A stretch of DNA of 8,702 nucleotides from Akkermansiaceae bacterium (GTDB lineage Bacteria; Verrucomicrobiota; Verrucomicrobiia; Verrucomicrobiales; Akkermansiaceae): positions 1-8,702 of the forward strand of contig JARFPV010000640.1 in NCBI GenBank assembly GCA_029288115.1, given 5' to 3'. The notes beneath the pieces were generated by a model. That model was not told the DNA's origin and ran no database searches. It saw only the letters and a program-made list of their open reading frames with translations. A program made the translations under genes and the position numbers. Positions within the stretch are counted from its first letter, which is position 1, and each line of letters opens with the position of its first letter. Positions 5,855 to 8,702 of this stretch are shown one piece after another.

Positions 5855-7546
5855 TTACTCATCCGTGCTCATATCAATCATCTTACCGATGGCTGCGAGG
5901 TCTGTTTTACCTTCGGCAAGAAGCTTCAGGCCATTGTTTCTCAAGTTAGGCAACACCCCTTCCTCCTGAATCTTCAATTCCAATTCATACGGCGTAATTT
6001 CACCCTTCGAAAGCATGTCTGAGACCTTTGGTGTAATCGGGATAATTTCCAGAATTGCTGTTCTGCCCGAATAACCTGATCCGTGGCACTCCTGACAACC
6101 GTCCGCCAGATGGTTATATACCGTGCGTGTTGCCCATGAATCATCGAGCCCGTAAATTACGCGCTCTTTGTCACCGATCCCCTGCTGCTCCATCTTACAG
6201 TATGGGCAAAGCACTTTGATCAAACGCTGGGCACATGCCGCTTTGAGTGTTTGTGCAATCTTCCACCGCTCGATCCCCAACTGCTCAAAACGCTCGATAA
6301 TTTGCGACGCACGCGGTGTGTGAATGGTCGTTAACACTTTGTGACCCGTCACAGCTGCCTCAATGGCTAGCTCGGCAGATTCAATGTCTCGAACCTCACC
6401 CATCAAAATAATATCCGGGTCAGATCGCATAAAGCTCGCAATCATTGGCTTGAACTCACCGGGGTTTTTCAGGTCACAGTGAGTTACCCCAGGGATCTCG
6501 TCCTCCACCGGGTTTTCCAGTGTCAGGATGTTGACGTCCGGGGTGTTCATTTCACGAAGAATCGCGTTCAGAGTGGTTGATTTTCCGGAACCCGTAGGAC
6601 CACTCATCACGATAATACCGGCAGGAATCTTCATCACCTTGTCCATGGCTAACAAAGTAGCCTCATCAAAGGCTAGTGAGCCTTTTCCTAACGTTACGTC
6701 AAGGTGCCCTTTGTCGAGCAGTCGCATTGTGATGTGATATCCGCGATACGTTCGGTGGCGCTCATAACGGATATCGATAGGACGGCGAAAATAAGAAATA
6801 GTAAATCGCCCTGAAATCCCCGGTGTCGTGTTCCTGATTTCAGCTGGTAGCTTCATCAGGTTGAGCAAATAGGCATCTAACCGATCTTTAAGCTTCATCG
6901 GGATTTCAACCTTTTTACCAATATCTCCATCTACCCTGAACGCGTAATAGAAAGTCTCCTTCTCCACCTTGAAGTGAACGTCGGATGCACGTTGCTTCAC
7001 CGCGCTCGCCATGATGGTAGCAATCAATTGCGCCATGGGCTCCTCGTAATCGCTCGTGACATCAAAGTCCTTGATTTTATCATCCGTGTCCTCGACCTCA
7101 ATCGCCTCCAGTTCATCCCTGCTGGGACCGGCATTACTCGAAACGGCCTCAATCGTACGGCTGATTTCAGAAGTCAGGGTAACGATTTTTACTATTTCAA
7201 GCTCCGGGAAACGCATCGCGACGTATTCATCGGCTGCGGTGCTCCACGGGTTGGAAATGGCTACGATGATTCTGTTCTCATCGACGCACAATGGCGCAAA
7301 GCCTCCACGCGTCAGCACAGATGGATCACACTTATCGAGCAGATTTCCTTCTCCAAATTCGGCGACCTTTGGAAAAAAAGGCATGTTGTTGATCCTGGCA
7401 ATCGCCGCCATAAACACACCCTTGGTCACCTTCGCCTCAATCTGACCAGGATCAACACTTACAAGCGAAGGGTCATGCTCCGCAAGTGTCTGCATAATCC
7501 GCTTACTGATCAGCGCATTGAATCTTATGCCATCAAATTCAATCAT
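5855..7546 (-). CDS. GspE/PilB-family assembly ATPase (563 aa)
   Basis: A cytoplasmic secretion/pilus assembly ATPase that powers extension of the (pseudo)pilus. Order of domains: an N-terminal GspE/MshE-type domain (about 1-137), a linker, the N2 domain (about 165-290) and the RecA-like C-terminal ATPase domain. Motifs: Walker A GPTGSGKST at 316-324 (Lys322); Asp box TLENPVEDE at 342-350; Walker B IILMGE at 379-384 with catalytic Glu384; His box with His402 and His409; and the tetracysteine zinc site Cys447, Cys450, Cys484 and Cys487. The zinc site and N-domain favour an assembly (GspE/PilB) over a retraction (PilT) ATPase. Length is normal for the family. The ATG lies 3 bases after the upstream stop, with AGGA about 10 bases before it. 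The N-domain lacks an evident RLG-type c-di-GMP-binding motif, so regulation by c-di-GMP is doubtful. Confidence 0.96.
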   Translation of the reverse strand: MIEFDGIRFNALISKRIMQTLAEHDPSLVSVDPGQIEAKVTKGVFMAAIARINNMPFFPKVAEFGEGNLLDKCDPSVLTRGGFAPLCVDENRIIVAISNPWSTAADEYVAMRFPELEIVKIVTLTSEISRTIEAVSSNAGPSRDELEAIEVEDTDDKIKDFDVTSDYEEPMAQLIATIMASAVKQRASDVHFKVEKETFYYAFRVDGDIGKKVEIPMKLKDRLDAYLLNLMKLPAEIRNTTPGISGRFTISYFRRPIDIRYERHRTYRGYHITMRLLDKGHLDVTLGKGSLAFDEATLLAMDKVMKIPAGIIVMSGPTGSGKSTTLNAILREMNTPDVNILTLENPVEDEIPGVTHCDLKNPGEFKPMIASFMRSDPDIILMGEVRDIESAELAIEAAVTGHKVLTTIHTPRASQIIERFEQLGIERWKIAQTLKAACAQRLIKVLCPYCKMEQQGIGDKERVIYGLDDSWATRTVYNHLADGCQECHGSGYSGRTAILEIIPITPKVSDMLSKGEITPYELELKIQEEGVLPNLRNNGLKLLAEGKTDLAAIGKMIDMSTDE

Positions 7547-7549
7547 TTT

Positions 7550-8176
7550 CTATACGTCCTGTCTAAAGTGTTTCTGACACATCTTCGCCCAGCCTACGTA
7601 GTCGAGACGAATATTGTGAATGATCGGTTGGATACCCGTTTCCTTTTTCAAATTCTCAGTGAGATAGGCGCTGACAGCATCGGCGAAATACGGATTAATC
7701 GAAGTAATCCCAAGAACATCCAGGTCCTCTGCATAAGCAATCGGCACCAGCATGAGCTTACACAATGTCTGAATTTCAGGATTTTTCTCATACAGAGCCG
7801 ATGGGGGAATCAATCGCGCTGCAAACGGAATACGTGTCGGAACGGATGGTAGTGAATGCGCCATTTTCGATGAAATCATCTCTACACTGGCATCCAACAT
7901 ATCTCCGCCACCTGCTCGAAGGCGGGCTAAACCTATCACGGGGTCAGCGCCGATTCCTTGCTCCCAACTACGCCGCACCTTCGCAGCCACTTGGCTGCAA
8001 TCTTCTGCAGACGCCAGATTGTGCTGTTGCAGCATGGCGAGCGTACGAATCAAGGCGTGCTCCAGTTCAATGGGCACTTCCTGACTAACAGCAGAAAACT
8101 GGCTATCCTGAGCGGAAACCTCAACGGCCTCCATCTCAGCAACCGCTTCCTCATCACGTTGTGGTTCAGCGTTCAC
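7550..8176 (-). CDS. Free-standing GspE/MshE N-domain-like protein (208 aa)
   Basis: No membrane segment or signal peptide is seen, so it is probably cytoplasmic. Residues 1-35 are acidic and probably disordered. Residues 36-70 form helices. Residues 126-205 have the pattern of the C-terminal half of GspE N-terminal (MshEN-type) domains: a short helix, then VPI-x5-DLDVLGI-x3-NPY, then two helices with a TGIQPII strand between. The equivalent part of the adjacent ATPase reads PL-x4-NRIIVAI-x-NPW. It may be a duplicated or split-off N-domain that binds the ATPase or its partner. In other systems a cytoplasmic-domain protein (GspL, PilM, BfpC) does this, and those are different folds. The start is set at GTG 8176, 21 bases after the secretin stop; ATG at Met15 is possible and has GAGGAA 12 bases before it. 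Gene reality is good; the domain assignment rests on pattern only. Confidence 0.7.
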   Translation of the reverse strand: MNAEPQRDEEAVAEMEAVEVSAQDSQFSAVSQEVPIELEHALIRTLAMLQQHNLASAEDCSQVAAKVRRSWEQGIGADPVIGLARLRAGGGDMLDASVEMISSKMAHSLPSVPTRIPFAARLIPPSALYEKNPEIQTLCKLMLVPIAYAEDLDVLGITSINPYFADAVSAYLTENLKKETGIQPIIHNIRLDYVGWAKMCQKHFRQDV

Positions 8177-8197
8177 GAAAGGGGATAGTCGTTTGGA

Positions 8198-8702
8198 TTA
8201 TCGTTGCGGGTAATACGGAGCTTGTTCCGGCTTCATCCCGCGGATGGTACGGCGTAGATTTGGCTCATGTGCTGGCCCCGGGTTCTTGTCATCGACCCAG
8301 TCATGCGGTGTTTTCACGGAAATATTATTTTTTACGCGTGACGATGTCCTGTGATGACTGCTCACAGAGCATGGATTATAGGATGTGGGCGTCACCACGA
8401 AGATTAGACTAGACTGCTCTTTGCTGGTTTGCTTCGACTTGAAGAAAAAATTCAACAGTGGGATATCGCCTAACAACGGGACTTTATTTTTACCCTTGGT
8501 CATCACCTGGCCATAAAAACCACCAATAATCAACGAGTGTCCATCAGGGATACGAGCAATTGATTTGATAGTGGCCTCACTAACACGGGGGTAAACATTT
8601 CCAGAGGCACCTCTCACATTCTCAACAATTTGAGCATTGCGCGGACGCATATCCATACGGATTGTTCCGTCAGGAAGCACGCTAGGACGCACTGTAATCG
8701 TC
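8198..8702 (-). CDS. Outer-membrane secretin, C-terminal part (GspD/PilQ family, partial)
   Basis: The gene runs off the right edge; 167 complete codons are seen. Secretins form the gated outer-membrane ring through which pili or secreted proteins pass. The visible part is the end of the secretin domain: beta strands with V-x-PSVLPDG-x-I at residues 4-14, a GHSLIIGGF strand at 54-62, the hallmark VPLLGDIPLL at 74-83 followed by NFFF, and the last strand SSLIFVVTP at 97-105. The residues after it (106-167) are a polar, Pro- and Arg-rich tail of about 62 residues with one Cys and no pilotin-binding S-domain that I can recognise. This tail is longer than the PilQ ends I know. The GTG at 8692 is internal and not a start. 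Transcription continues into the ATPase genes. Confidence 0.95.
   Translation of the reverse strand, partial: TITVRPSVLPDGTIRMDMRPRNAQIVENVRGASGNVYPRVSEATIKSIARIPDGHSLIIGGFYGQVMTKGKNKVPLLGDIPLLNFFFKSKQTSKEQSSLIFVVTPTSYNPCSVSSHHRTSSRVKNNISVKTPHDWVDDKNPGPAHEPNLRRTIRGMKPEQAPYYPQR

Noticed and set aside
6974..7852. Long plus-strand open frame (292 codons) opposite the ATPase and its upstream gene
   Set aside because: It lies antisense to two well-supported genes, crosses their boundary and shows no domain or exported-protein features; treated as a shadow.
1..8702. tRNA, rRNA, CRISPR arrays, insertion sequences, att sites
   Set aside because: No repeats with spacers, transposase, integrase, tRNA-like fold or rRNA sequence was seen. 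The Tn5 mosaic end at 12-30 is from library preparation, not a resident transposon.

Overview
The window is the end of a contig from a Gram-negative (two-membrane) bacterium. It carries the distal part of a type IV pilus or type II secretion-like operon on the minus strand, plus one convergent gene on the plus strand. The first 30 bases are not biological: they match the Illumina Nextera Read-1 transposase adapter, so the natural sequence begins at about position 31. Base composition looks close to half G+C. Most genes lack a clear Shine-Dalgarno sequence. The protein style, especially the short GspG/PilA-like prepilin, reminds me of Verrucomicrobiota (Verrucomicrobiales). That placement comes from memory, not from a search, and is only a working hypothesis.

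Layout, read along the minus strand from the right edge: (1) the C-terminal end of an outer-membrane secretin, cut by the window edge; (2) a 208-residue protein that looks like a free-standing, degenerate copy of the N-terminal domain of GspE/PilB ATPases; (3) a complete GspE/PilB assembly ATPase; (4) a GspF/PilC inner-membrane platform protein; (5) a 140-residue one-TM protein of unknown function; (6) after a 91-base gap with a T8 run, a single short prepilin; (7) four tightly packed genes for envelope proteins that I cannot assign to families: an exported 160-residue protein, a one-TM 287-residue protein, an exported proline-rich 229-residue protein and a one-TM coiled-coil 160-residue protein. 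The last two overlap by 4 bases. A hairpin plus T6 just past the last gene probably ends the transcript. On the plus strand an unrecognised exported 336-residue protein converges on this terminator.

How the parts probably work together: the ATPase drives the GspF-like platform to assemble the prepilin into a filament that leaves through the secretin. The one-TM and exported proteins are candidates for the alignment and regulatory parts that link the inner-membrane machine to the secretin. No prepilin peptidase, PilM/N/O proteins, retraction ATPase or minor pilins occur in the window. They would have to lie upstream beyond 8702 or elsewhere.

Points most worth a second look: the split-off ATPase N-domain-like protein; a run of nine G in the prepilin leader that could act as a phase switch; a domain shared by two of the exported proteins that flank the bitopic protein; and the whole unassigned four-gene block downstream of the prepilin.
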